A DNA stretch of 53,118 bases. It comes from Pholiota molesta (taxonomy: Eukaryota > Basidiomycota > Agaricomycetes > Agaricales > Strophariaceae). The stretch covers positions 1-53,118 of the forward strand of contig JACGCK010000275.1 of NCBI GenBank assembly GCA_014925825.1, given 5' to 3'. The translations under genes and the position numbers were made by a program. Below, in pieces: positions 1 to 11,600 of this stretch. The number at the start of each line of letters is the position of its first letter. Position 1 is the stretch's first letter. The notes under the pieces are model-generated. The model made no database searches and was not told where the DNA came from. It worked only from the letters and a program-made list of their open reading frames with translations.

Positions 1-43
1 CTCTGCCTTCTACTACGCGTTTTATTAAAACAGTTATCAATAG

Positions 44-784
44 CTCGTCGCGTTGGTCGCCTCTGCATGCGCGAAGACCGTCGTGGTCACCGTGGGTGGC
101 AACACTACGGATAACCCCATGGGTGTCTTCCAGCCCGCCAGCGTTGTAGCCAACCAAGGAGATACGGTCCTCTTCAATTGTAAGCACTTGCCTCTTATCT
201 TCAGTCTTCTGTCATTGAGACAATCGAATTCGTCGTAGTCACTCAGGCAACCACACCGCGACCCAATCGACGTTTGCCGGACCTTGTATTCCCGCTCATG
301 AACGGAACCAGACCATCAACGGCTTTTGACTCTGGCTTCCGAGACACTGACAATGGCACTGCTATCACGCAGCTCCGTTTCACTGTACTGACCCGAACAA
401 CACTATCTGGTTCTTTGATTGGAATACGTGCGCTCCAGGGAGGTGTTGGTGGCATGAATGTCAACGAGTCCTCGTTCGAAACTCTCGATGGCTTCCAGGT
501 GTGTTTTTAGTCTGCGCCAAATGTTATTCCTGGGGTCTAAGTAATCGATTGTTGGACATCCTTGTTGCTTTCTTTTTTAGCGCAACGCCAATTCGTCTGA
601 ATGGCACCGACTCTGGCACTCTACTGATACAAGTAACGCCACCACCAGTATACCGGAGCGCTACTTCCACCTCTCCCTCGACCACCAAACTGGCTCTGCT
701 TCGTCTGCTGCGAACCGTGCTCTCGTCAATGGCGCGGCGGCCGTTGTCCCGGTTTTGGCCATCCTTGCTGCTCTTTCTCTGTAG
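44..784 (+). pseudogene. Cupredoxin-like extracellular serine-rich protein, 3' part, frame-broken
   Basis: Reads as the typical agaricomycete secreted cupredoxin-domain protein. An acceptor at 42-43 opens an exon with the end of a signal peptide, then VVVTVGG and FQPASVVANQGDTVLFN. After an intron (180-238) come HTATQSTFAGPC, FDSGFRDTDNGTAIT, DPNNTIWFFDWNTCA and GGVGGMNVNESSFETLDGFQ. A second intron (about 500-580) precedes RNA, RLNGTDSG and a hydrophobic GPI-like tail. These blocks are in family order but lie in alternating frames: changes are needed near 247, 327, 385, 435 and 590. The 5' exon lies outside the window. Either the gene is a pseudogene or the consensus carries one-base errors. 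Family call is good; functional state unknown. Confidence 0.7.
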
Positions 785-1865
785 ATTCTACATTCTAGTG
801 TCATTGTGCACACCATATACCCGGCATGTACGCAGATGGCGTTGAACACTGAAAGAATTACCTTTGGTTGTTGGTAGTAAATAATATGTGGGTGTGAGGC
901 ACCATTATGGACTGGACATGATTCCTTGGTTCTGATTTGGACAGTTACACGTTGATTCACTCTCATATTAGACTTCATGGTGCTTCCTTATCCAACCCTT
1001 CAACGAGTTTTGCTGAATCACTTTAGTTGTAATGATCTTCTGTTTTTGTACTCCTTGAGCTTAACTATTATACCTTGTGGTGCTCTTATTTCTTCTGATG
1101 ATTTCTGTGCACAACAGAAATTGAATTTGGTATGCATGACCTTTCGGCAGCTGGAAGGACAACCACGAAACTGTACTATCTGGTCTCACGAACGAAAAAA
1201 AAATGTATTCGTCTACATTACTCTGATAATGCACTTTTGAGCCTGTGAAAGCACTCGCTCCTGGCACAAATTTTATGTGAGCAAGCGCTCGTGTGAGAAA
1301 AATATATATCATGATACCAGGTATGCTTCCAACATGGCATGCTTCATCTGCTGCTCTAGCCCTCAGTATCTATTGATACTCTCGGAAAGGGAGCTTACTT
1401 CTCGAAAAAATGAATTATAGACCAGCAGAGTGGGAAGCCCAGAATTAGGCAGCTCATGATTGAATGTACCAGTGACTGTACAGCAACGAGTCGCGTTGGA
1501 GTACATAGCGCTAACCACGCAAGTCTCCACTGGTCCGCGCTTCCATGTTTCCCACATATCCTCCCACATCATGATGGCCTGCACGCAGATAAACCGTATG
1601 TGGCGGATCTTGGGCGGATCACTGCCATGGAGCAATGCTAGCTCTAGCGAAGAACGTTTGTTATAACTTTACCCTCCATTGATTGCGCATCTACACAACA
1701 TCTACATTCTCGATACACGGCTTTCATTGCAGCCCTGTATTCCATAGCCTGCACTACATAGGCTGAACGCTGAACTTGGAATCGACGCTTACCACCTTAA
1801 AACTATCCCAATACTATCTAGTGACCAGTCTTCAAGCTTCAAGAAGTGTAAGAAACTTTGGAAAT
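785..1865. other. Intergenic region; contains upstream part of duplicated unit
   Basis: No convincing gene. From about 1270 onward the sequence is recognisably similar to 3783 onward (shared GAGCAAGCGCT, AGAATTAGGCAGCTCA, ATGTGGCGGATC and GCCTGCACTA blocks in the same order). It is therefore the upstream part of the tandem duplication, probably including the promoter of the gene at 1866. Confidence 0.5.
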
Positions 1866-3720
1866 ATGAAAGTCCTTCGTCGACAGACCAAGTTCGCGCC
1901 ACCGCCATCGACGTGGCCAACTAATCATTGTAAGTAATTATATTGCTCGATCTTATGCGACCTCGTGCAAAGCCTCATTGAGAGGTTTCAGCATCCGGAG
2001 ACCACGTCAATGGTACTGCTGGCAATGATAATGATCCAGAGGCCAATGGAGATGCAAAAACTCCAAGAACAAATCCTATACCACCAACGACACAATGTTA
2101 GTATAACGACAAAATCTTCTTTAGTGCATCTTGCATGTCAAGTTATTTACCGAAGTACTTGCAAGACAGTGACCCAGCAGCAGCAGGACGAACAGGATGA
2201 TCAAAAGCGACGCGAAGCCCTGCGCGATCTCGTCGAGTCGTGGATGGACAGACTACAACTGATCAGTGTCATTGTGGGTGGCTTTGTCGAATTACCCATG
2301 CTCCCGAATGACTGTTTGATTTATAGACAACCTTTTTTGCGTCCACGGAAGCGAGTATGCTCTCGATATCGGCGCCTAATTCAGATGGCACCCCTATTCG
2401 CATTATAGCTCAAATAGCAAACATCGGGATTGTGGGCTCCTTGATTGTTCACTCGAGTGCTGGTGAGTGCTTTATTCAGCCTTGACCTGTGCTTGCCAAG
2501 GTACAAGTACAATATTGGGCTAATAAATCATATACCTGCATCAGCGATAATTTCCTTTCTTGCTGCATTCTTTCTCATCAGATACAAGCTCAAAGTGGCC
2601 AGCAACGAAGAGATGGAAGCAGAGAAAGACCATAACCCAAAGAATGTCGTAGAATCACCGATGTCGATGGGGTCCTTCCCTCCTCACTTAGCGGTAGACA
2701 AAGACCAAGAAAAGGCCGACATATCCAACATAACTCGCACTTCCACAGGACTACGCAAGTCCCAGTCGTGCCCGATCGAGCAAGGCACAGACCCCATCCC
2801 AGGCCGATTTAGGATGCCCTTTGGCTCAACCCAGCGCCCCATCTGGTCTTCCAACCCCCACTTGGTACAGGTCGGGCCCTTTCAAAACTACCCGCCTACA
2901 CACCTGCTGCACCGCTGCCACGCTCTCTGCGTGATCCTAACTACGGTGGGGTTTGTGCTCGCTCTCATGGGTATTCTGTGCTTTGCGTGGGACCGGCTGC
3001 CGCTCAGCGTCAGTGTCTCGGCGAGTTGCTTCATGGCAATGTGTTTGCTTTCTGGGGTGTTTATTGTGTTCAAACCGTATCCCCCTGAGGGTACTAGTAC
3101 TAACATTTATATTTTTGATGGATTCAAATAATTCGGATAGTTGACAAACTGAATTCGCGTACAGCTAGCTGCTTCCGTAGAGTCCAAACTTATGTAGATA
3201 CCTTGTGGGATTTAATTATTTCGTCGAATTCACTGAATTGAAGGCGATGAAATGGTAAGTATCCTGTTCAAGTTGAAATATTCAGAGTATGAAGCAAATA
3301 GATCGACCCAATAGCATCCGTCTGTCTATATCGGAACGTCAATTGCAAACAATTCTGGTTCGCCTTGGTTTCGCCCTCAAGAAATGAAGTTCCTGCTTGT
3401 AGATAGGTCCAGTCTGTCCAAATGGTCGGTTCATTCAAGCCATAATCTCTCGTGTCTGATATTAAGGGACGTATTCTTGGAAGGCTAGAGAATTGTTGAA
3501 GGCGGATAAATCGATCAAACTTAAAAGACTTTGGGAGAAAACAAGACGCCCATGAAGAGTTCAAATAAATCGTGGAAGCGGAGCGCGGAAGGTCAGCTTC
3601 GATGAGTCTTTGCGTTCTTGGGTTTCTTCGACTCTCAATATTCCAAATTGGCACTAAGTATCTGATCCAGTATGCTGAATGGTCACGCAGATTGAACAAA
3701 TCTATCCGTTAGCATTGCCA
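1270..3720. repeat. Tandem segmental duplication, copy 1
   Basis: Direct copy of the segment at about 3783-6110, offset about 2.46-2.51 kb. It contains promoter-like DNA, the whole membrane-protein gene, and a downstream part similar to the 3' end of the minus-strand gene at 5.6-6.9 kb (shared ATTGAATTGAAGGCGA and GAAAACAAG blocks). Exons are better conserved than spacers, so the duplication is not very recent. Boundaries are by eye and approximate. Confidence 0.65.
1866..3131 (+). CDS. Multi-pass membrane protein of unknown function, paralogue 1
   Basis: Five exons (1866-1929, 1992-2096, 2170-2273, 2327-2462, 2545-3131) join without a frame break into 331 residues. A Pro-rich N-terminus (FAPPPSTWP) and an Asn/Asp-rich stretch lead to a conserved block RREALRDLVESWMDRLQLISVI and TTFFASTEASMLSISAP. 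Then come a hydrophobic pair (about 121-148), a charged and Ser/Pro-rich cytoplasmic-type loop, and two more hydrophobic segments (about 263-285 and 291-312) ending in a PYPPEG tail. The arrangement recalls agaricomycete families such as DUF6535, but I do not recognise it firmly. Its twin at 4325 has the same exon count, phases and internal exon lengths. Function unknown; membrane location is inferred from hydrophobicity. Confidence 0.8.
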
Positions 3721-4324
3721 TTGCCGTCGATAATGCCACTCTTGAGCTCAGTCAATTAAAAAAAAATTTCCAAATAGTTTCTTTGAGCAAGCGCTTGATC
3801 AAGAATATATATATATGTGCATGCCTTATAAGCTGTTCCAAAGCTGTTCTATTAGCCTCTTCGATCGATACTCTCAGCGAGACTAGAAAATTACTTCCTT
3901 GGGCAGTGAACTGTGAACTAGTAGAGTTGGAAAGAGTGACAGAATTAGGCAGCTCACAGTTGAACATAGTAACGAGTAGCATTTTCCACGCAAGTAGGTA
4001 GACTCTAGCGCGCGCTTCTATATTTCCCACATCATTTTACGATCTATATATAGACACCCTCTCCGTATACCTCTTTAACCGCATGTGGCGGATCACCATC
4101 CAATGCCAGGCCTAGTGGAGAACTTTGTTACAAGTATCATCCTTCGATTGACTCCTAAATTCTCAATGCACCGCTTTCACCGCAAGCCTGCACTATATAG
4201 CCTGCACTGGGCTAGGAGCTGAACGACGAACGGCATCTCTCTATAGTCCAGTGATCACCAGTCTGTCTTCAAACTTTCAGCTCAAAGTGTCAAGCATCTT
4301 CGAACGCTGTCAAAAGCGTTAAAT
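3132..4324. other. Spacer between the tandem paralogues
   Basis: About 3230-3720 resembles 5725-6110 and looks like a truncated copy of the 3' end of the minus-strand gene downstream; a 143-codon minus-strand open frame (3268-3699) lies there without a supported start. From 3783 onward the sequence is the second copy of the upstream region of the membrane-protein gene. No independent gene is supported. Confidence 0.5.
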
Positions 4325-6110
4325 ATGAACGTCCTTCGTCGACAGATCAAGTTTGCACCACCGCCGTCGACATGGTCAGGTGAGTAATATCGCACAACCT
4401 ATGCAAAACTTCATTGAGAGGTTTCTGCATCAGGAGAAGATGATCACTTCAACGGTACTAGTACTGGCAATAACAATCCACTGGCGAATGGAAATGGAAA
4501 GACACCAAGAACAAAATCTATACCGCCAACTAGGCAATGTCAGTACTATTAAAGTCCTCTCTACCGAGGCGTGTACGTCGCATGACCCGTTTTGACCGAG
4601 ATGCCTGAAAGACAGTGACCCAGCAAGAGCAGAACGAAGGGGATGTCCAAAAACGGCGCGAAGCCCTGCGAGATCTCATCGAGTCGTGGATGGACAGATT
4701 ACAACTTATTAGTGTCATTGTAAGTGGCTTTGTCGAATTACCCCTCCCGAGTAAGTGTTCAATTTTTCCAAAAAATTTCAGACAACTTTTTTTGCATCCA
4801 CGGAAGCGACTATGTTCTCTATATCGGTGCCTGATACAGATGACGCCTCTATTTCTATCACGGCCCAAGTAGCGAACATTGGGATCGTGGGTGCTTTGGT
4901 TGTCCATTCGAGTGCCGGTAAGTAATTTATTCAGTCTTGATTGTGTGCTTGCCAAGGTACGCAACGGGTGGTACATGGGCGCTAATAAGTCATATATCTG
5001 TATCCAGCGATCATCTCATTTCTTGCCGCGTTCTTTCTCATCAGATACAAGCTCAAAGTAGCCGACAACGAAGAGAGGGAGGCAGAGAAAGCAGAGAAAG
5101 AATATGACTCGAAGAATATCGTAGAATCGCCGACATCGATGGGGTCCTTCTCGAATCATTCCACGGCAGACAAGGATCAAGAAAAGGCTGAGAAATTCAG
5201 CATTTCTCGCACTTCCAGATCCACGCGCCTACGCAAGTCCCAGCCATGCCCGATCGAGCAAGACACAGACCCCATCCCAGGCCGAATCAGAATACCCTCT
5301 GGCTCAACCCAACGTCCCATCTGGTCCTCCAACCCCCACTTGGTACAGGTCGGGCCCTTCCAGAACCACCCGCCAACACACCTGCTGCACCGCTGCCATG
5401 CTCTCTGCGTGGCCTTAACGACAATTGGGTTTGTGCTCGCCATTATGGGCATTTTGTGCTTAGCATGGACTCGGCTGCCGCTCAGCGTCAGTATCTCGGC
5501 GAGTTGTTTTATGGCGTTGTGTTCATTTTCTGGAATCTTTATCTTGCTTGAACCGTATCCTCCTGAGGGTACTAGCCCTAATATTTACGTTTTTGATGAG
5601 TTTTAACAAGTTGGGAATTTCGGACAGTTGTCAAGGCGAAGCCGTGTGCAGTCTAGCTTCTTTCGTAGAGACCGCATTGTAGGTACAGTTGTAGGATGTG
5701 ATTTTTTCTTCTGAAGTGTCGAATGCATTGAATTGAAGGCGACGAAATGGTATCTGTTGAATATCCCAACATTTCCCGTAGCACAGAAGTACACAAAAAG
5801 ATGGACGGAGGTAAGCAACAGGAGCGGCCTACGTTGGAAAGGAGTATGCAGATAATCCGTCGTTTGCCTTTGAGAAAAGTCGTTCTCGTTGGTAGACAGG
5901 TCCGGCCTGTCCAAAGAGTCGATCTCGAAGCTATGATCTCTCATGGTAGAAGTTGTTTTGGAAATAATGAGGTGGGTCTTGCATTCTAGCAGGATAGTAT
6001 CCTGAAACACCTGCAAAATGCTGGTGATTCTGTAAGGTATGGGTTGACCCATCGAAAACCCCCGCAGAAAACAAGGCACCCATGAAGCATGCAAATAAGA
6101 CGTGCGAGTG
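3783..6110. repeat. Tandem segmental duplication, copy 2
   Basis: Second copy of the unit described at 1270-3720. It carries the intact paralogue at 4325-5606 and continues without a clear break into the minus-strand gene remnant up to about 6897. That suggests this copy holds the original right-hand context and copy 1 is the truncated duplicate. Limits are approximate. Confidence 0.6.
4325..5606 (+). CDS. Multi-pass membrane protein of unknown function, paralogue 2
   Basis: Five exons (4325-4379, 4434-4538, 4616-4719, 4782-4917, 5008-5606) give 332 residues with no frame break. Exons 2, 3 and 4 have exactly the same lengths (105, 104, 136 nt) and phases as in the paralogue at 1866. The start MNVLRRQIKFAPPPSTWS matches the twin. 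Shared features are the RREALRDL-ESWMDRLQLISVI block, TTFFASTEA, two central and two C-terminal hydrophobic segments, and the PYPPEGTS tail. The charged loop after residue about 150 is the most diverged part, with extra Glu/Lys repeats here. Both copies look functional. Role unknown. Confidence 0.8.
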
Positions 6111-6897
6111 GAAGGACCTAGTACGGTCTTTCGGTTTTATCGAGTCGTTCGCCTGTGCTTGGAAGGCTTCACTTTCCAGATTTAGAAAGAAAGGCAAGGC
6201 TCCAATTTGTCAAGTTGCATTGGTCGCCCAGAGACATTCCTTCGAGATAAATAGATTCAAAGAAGTCGACGAGAAGAAAAGCAATCGCAAGTCGCGATAC
6301 ATCCCAAGGAGACAAAGCTTAGATGGATCACAGGAAATCCATTCGAATCTCTTTGGCTGGAATTGGGACAGAAAGTGGAGCCAAGAAGCGTTGGCAGCTG
6401 TGCGGGTTGCTCTGCAAAGCGTGTCCTCGGAGAGCAAGGTTTGTCCATTCTGGCCACATTCGGTCGGAATGCCCAGAGTAAAACGCAGCCTACTGTTTCC
6501 AGATTGGGAAGCGTTAAAAGTAACTTGGTGTCAATGCCAACCAGTTCATAGTACTCGGAGTCTCAAGAGGTGATCGCCTGATTTTATACAGATATTGTTC
6601 GAAGTCGGAAGCAGTGCGCCTCCCGCTCCGGTTCTGCGAAGTGGAATTCCAAAAGTTTGTAAATGACTTCATCCGGGATATGCAAGATTGTAATTTTAGG
6701 TTTATCTTGTTGTAGGCTTTCAGAGGCAGTGCTGCTATGGGATCGCCGGTCAGCTTGTCCAGACTGCAAATTCAGAGGTTGTGAACACGTTCTTACCCTA
6801 AAGAAGACGCAGCGCCGGAAGCAGGCTGGTCCATGTTGTTATATGAATCGAGCAGAATTGATTTAGCATCGCGAGCAAGAATATCGGCGAGGACCAT
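5607..6897 (-). pseudogene. Possible decayed minus-strand gene (F-box/LRR-like fragments)
   Basis: Reading the minus strand, a plausible first exon starts at ATG 6897 (MVLADILARDAKSILLDSY) and ends at a good GTAAGA donor. After an acceptor a frame carries ILHIPDEVIYKLLEFHF, reminiscent of an F-box start. Lower down, LLLTLPNLETVGCVLLWAF resembles the leucine-rich part of agaric F-box proteins. These pieces lie in different frames and no splicing I tried joins them, so the locus looks degenerate or miscalled. Its 3' end (FACFMGALFSAG near 6080) recurs near 3550 in the other copy of the tandem duplication. The family label is a guess. Confidence 0.3.
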
Positions 6898-6955
6898 GGA
6901 GGTGTCGAAAAGGTTTGGAAGAAAAATCAAATCCGGCGCATTGGGTGATGTACGT

Positions 6956-6961
6956 CACGTG
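6956..6961. promoter_or_regulatory. CACGTG palindrome in divergent promoter
   Basis: A perfect E-box-type hexamer, the kind bound by bHLH factors, lies in the 220-bp gap between the minus-strand gene start at 6897 and TIM22 at 7121. A single hexamer is weak evidence by itself. Confidence 0.25.
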
Positions 6962-7120
6962 TAAAGTCTATTAGCTTCTTATACAAATGAGTACAAGCAA
7001 GTTACGGCTTGAGAGCAAAATTTCGGCAACTCCTAATTTCAGGGCTGCACAACGTTAATCCAAACTTCCTCTTCTTCGCGCTTGCTGGCAGCTTCGACAA
7101 CGTTCGGGTGAGACGAGTCG

Positions 7121-7867
7121 ATGAACGTCAACCCAAGCACCAATGGCCTGCCTGGTCGGGTTCCTATCTGGGCTCCGCACAAGGAACCTCTGCCTCCCGG
7201 CCTAACTGAGGAAGACCGGCAATATTACGAGCAGAGCAAACGGTGGGAAGGATATATGGGCGCCGCAATGGAATCATGTCCAGTGAAAACCGTTCTGGCA
7301 GGAGGCGCTGGTATGTCATTTGCATCATGAACACAGTATGGATGCTGAATAGGTCACTTATTAGGCTTTGGCATTGGCGCGTTCTTCTCACTCATGTCGG
7401 CTTCATTCGCGTACGAGGATCCATATCTACGCGCCCAGAGTCAAGCTGCAATGAATACGACACAAAAAGCCTCTCAGATCTTCAAAGAAATGGGAAAAGG
7501 CATGTGGACAAGTGGAAAGTCATTCGGGAAGATCGGCGCGCTGTTCGCTGGTGTCGAATGCGTCATAGAATCGGTATGTTAATACATAATTCTTGTTACA
7601 GCGCCATACTTACATGATGTGGTTTTTTCCATAAAGTACCGTGCCAAAAATGATATCTACAACTCTGTTTCTGCTGGATTTGTGTCGGGTGGTATCCTCG
7701 CACGCAATTCAGGTCCAAAAGCTGTCGTCGGTGGAGGTCTGGCATTTGCTGCTTTTTCAGCGGTCATAGATTTGGCATTCTTACGACGAGATACACCTGA
7801 GTATGTTGCCAGCTTCAATTTCGCTCATTATCTACTGACTCACTTGTTCTTTCGCAGGGAGGATTAA
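7121..7867 (+). CDS. tim22: Mitochondrial import inner membrane translocase subunit Tim22
   Basis: Core channel subunit of the TIM22 carrier translocase, which inserts carrier-type multispanning proteins into the mitochondrial inner membrane. Four exons (7121-7310, 7365-7573, 7637-7800, 7858-7867) give 190 residues, the usual fungal length; the last exon has only 10 nt. Seen: [20 protein letters not shown] in the first hydrophobic segment, [11 protein letters not shown], the amphipathic [25 protein letters not shown] stretch split by the second conserved Cys, then [18 protein letters not shown] and a last hydrophobic segment. Cys53 and Cys129 match the family's conserved disulfide pair. No presequence, as expected. 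The third intron acceptor (AAAG) is unremarkable. Confident call. Confidence 0.95.
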
Positions 7868-8672
7868 GTCCTTTGCTCATATTTCTTTAGATCTAACTTA
7901 TACGGCTATCACCCATTTACTGCACTGTATCTTTATAATCGGAGTCACATTACCCCCATGCAATATACCGACAGGAAACTCAGCAAAATCCCTAAACAAA
8001 AGACTGACTTCATTCATATCACGTCGAAGGTGTTACTGCTCGTGTGCCGTGCAAAACTGCACCAACTCCGTGCTTCCATCTCAACTTTCGAAGAACATGA
8101 AGACATTTCGTAAGCCGTGTTCTAAGAGCATCATGGGCCGTTAAATCGCATGCGATTGGGCCTTTTCCTGGCCACGATTCTTCTGCCTGTATTCGAAGAA
8201 AGGTCAGGTGGGGTCTAAATGCCGGGTACACCCACCTTGCTGCCTGCCGCGTGGGCAGCCTTCACGTTATACGGTGTGTCGAGTTCCTCAAATCGGATAT
8301 TACAACTCTTGGGGAAATATGGAAATATCTTTCATGCTCTGGGTCCTCGAATCTTGCTTTGGCAATGAATATCCATGACGCATCTACTTGTAACTGGGGA
8401 CCGAGGATGATGCCCGACGCTACCACTGTTAGAAATTATGGAGCGAACACAAGACTCCAGTCCCTGCATGTTAAACTTCGATAACCAAGATCCGATAAAT
8501 GTTGAGTATGTAGAAGTAGGTTACTCGGGAACTGGGATCCCTGACAGAACAGCAAAGTAACATAGGAATACGTGCATAATGAAATGAATCAATGCTCATG
8601 CGTGTTCTCAGATGCATTCAAAAAAGTCCAAAAAAAAACCAAGGGTACATAAAGCACCGCTGAACCCCAAAG
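7868..8672. other. Convergent intergenic region
   Basis: Lies between the stop codons of TIM22 (+) and the CSC1-like gene (-) and should hold both 3' ends. No open frame with coding character, no tRNA fold and no clear repeat seen. A small GC hairpin (CTGCC...GGCAG) sits near 8240. A short 5S-like string near 8650 is discussed under rejected items. Confidence 0.4.
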
Positions 8673-11600
8673 TTAAGCATCAGGAGGTCGATACATGTAA
8701 TGGCGAGACGAATAGCCTCTGGGGGGTTGATCCATCCGCAGCACTTGTTGGCCGGCATCTTGGCCACGATGTATGTAGTCGGAAGACCAGTGTTCAGAGT
8801 TATGCGTCGAAGTGATTTGTTCTTCCCGCGATGGATCTTTAAGGTTATAGCCATCAGTTTGTGTACCCTGCACTCCAGTATGACCACCTAATCTATAATT
8901 ATTGTGCCTACGGTCCGATTGAATAGGTGGTTGTCCATGGGCCCCGTGAAACCTGCTAGCAGAGCTGGAATCGTGGCCGCGGGTATTATGGTAGGACGAC
9001 CGATGTTCATGTGGCAGAAACGGAGATGCGATGGAATGACTTCGATCGTGTTGCGCATTTGTAGGTTTTGAGGGCACTTCTACATATCTAGAGACCGATT
9101 TCCCGGGAATTGTGGGATGCTGAGGTTCATGTCCGGGCTCCCAGCGCACCACGGGCTCTTCATGAGAAACATTCCTAGGAATTTGGGAGTCTTCTCTCTG
9201 TGAATGGGTGGAAGATGACGTCTCGTTCACCGAGTCAAAGTCGCAGTCGACCTTTTCCCGATCACTCTTGTACAGCATTGGGTCGTATTCCAGTTCGTCC
9301 TGCAGAATTAAAGACGTCGATGTCAACGTCATGATGCGACTCTGATGGTTCTGTTTCACGGCCTACTTACCTCGTTTACAGGGATGAATTCCACTCCTTC
9401 CATCACTTCTTCGCCCTGATGGCCTGAATTTTGCTTGTTTGACCTCTGAGAGATTCCCCGAGTCAAGACATGGCTACTGGAGTTGTGTTTCCCTTTGTAG
9501 ATCCGACGCAGTAATGGCATCATATTCGCGCGCACCATTGGAGAGAACAGGGTGGCATGTAGTACAGGGTTTTCATAGCGCTGTTCCAGCTTGTTCTCGT
9601 TGATATCGGCGTCTTCAGAATGAATGATGCTGCGCGTGAGTTCGGCATGTCGCGGAATGTAATATTCGAAGTCATTTGAAAACCTCTTGTTGATATAGTA
9701 CTTGAAGATAAACAAGAATAGCAGCGGCGGTATGGTGGCAAGAAATTCCAGGGACTTAAATTGAACTTGAAGGCCAATTGCTGAAAGATTTGAATTAGAA
9801 GCGTGATTGAAGTAAGTCTCGTTTGACCTACTGATGACCATGACGATTTGCATGAACATTCCGCTGAAAAGTAGTCGGTTGATGACTACATTCCACGCCC
9901 TCTATATGGAAGATGTCAATGACCATCTTTGAAATTTACTGGATTACGAGGGACATACCCCGCCAGTTTCGACTCGTGTTATGAATTTGAACATAAGTTG
10001 ATACTTATAGACCCATGAACAAAGCCAAAAGACGATCGCTGCTGCTAGCGAAACTAGAGGCGCGACTGGCGCGAAAAGTAAACCAAGAAGGCCCATGAAT
10101 AACTTCACACAGTTCAATAACGACCAGATGAAAGAGGTTTATAGTATAACATACTAAGTTGGAACTAAGGAGGTGTTAAGTACATCTTCTCGGCATCATA
10201 GGCAAAAAGGCTCACTATTGGATGCCATAGCTGAATACAGGTGGTTTAGTCGATTCCTGAATATCTCGTGGTGTGCGTCCGGAAATACTGCAAGTTTATT
10301 AGCTCGAGTTCAGACACCAGCTCAAGTAGCTGACCAATTCTTGAAGGCTACGTAGATAAGTTCGGCCAACTGTGCCAAATCGAAGATAATCAGGAATCCA
10401 CGCAGTCTGTATAGATTAGATTCGGATTGGGATATACCAAAAAGGAAACAAACTCACGGAAACCACTTTAGCCAGAAGGAAGACTGTTCGACATATGTAC
10501 GCGTCAACTTCACCGGAAGCTCTGGGATCTACGTTCAGGGATCGGAAAGTAGAAATATAAGATATACACCAACTATCAATGTTGTCAAGGACAGTTTTCA
10601 GACTCGAGCCCTCGCCTTGATTTTGAATGGCGATGATGATTTCCAGAATAGAATCTATGAAGCGTGCAGTGAATTGAGGTTCGCAGATCAGAGAGAGCGG
10701 AATAAAATAACACACTAAACAGAACTCCGATTACAGTGAAAAATACCAGTTGACTGATGAAAAGAAATCCAAAATAGCGCGCGATAATGATACGATCCAA
10801 GCCTGTGTGGGTAGTAGCGCCCATGTATTTAGATAACCAACGCATGAGGATGGGTATAAAAGAGCCAAAGATCCCTGCGACCACTGGAGGAAGAAGGCCA
10901 GAGACTAGGGTATATGTGATGGGTGAGGTTTGGAGCCATGTTTTCAGAAATGGGATGTAACCGGAATCCGCGATCTATTCTCGAGGCAAGAGATCAGAGA
11001 AAAGTAGGAACAGAATCTCAAAGACTTACAGCATCGAGGTTTGCGAGGGAAGCAATAGGGAAGAGCGGAAGCAGACTGAGGAAGCAGAATGTGTATAGTA
11101 GAAGGAAGCCAGATATTCTCCTGAACCTTCGTTCCCCTTTTGACAATCCCATATTTTGCCAAATCTGAGAAGCATATAAGTATAGGAAAGAGAGGGAGAG
11201 AGAGAACGTATGCTTTAGAAACGTACAATATCATGGGGATTTGGTGCAAGTTTGATTGTAAGTCCCTTGGGATGCATGCCTTTGAGTTCGCGAGCAGCAG
11301 CATGGGCAAGCGGAATGGAGGCTATGGTAGCAAACCCATAATTTTCTGCATGTTGTATATCAACTTGAGCGCGATACTGTTGCACAGCGGCTTCCGAATG
11401 TTGTAATTTTGTACTGGGATTTATGAGAGGTCTTATCAAGAATGCAAGAAATAGGGGTACGCACGTATAATAAGTGATTGCGTCTACCTGTCTTGTGCCT
11501 ATCCCACACCATCCTTCGACGGTTATCATTGGCCTACTACTCGAATTTTTACCTTGAAGATGATTCTGAAGCATCTTTTCAAATTCTTCAACCAACTCAT

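Noticed and set aside
8640..8760. 5S rRNA-like strings (AAAGCACCGC, AGTTAAGCATC)
   Set aside because: Only two short matches, no pairing partners in the right places, and the stretch overlaps the end of the CSC1-like coding region, which is open and spliced consistently.
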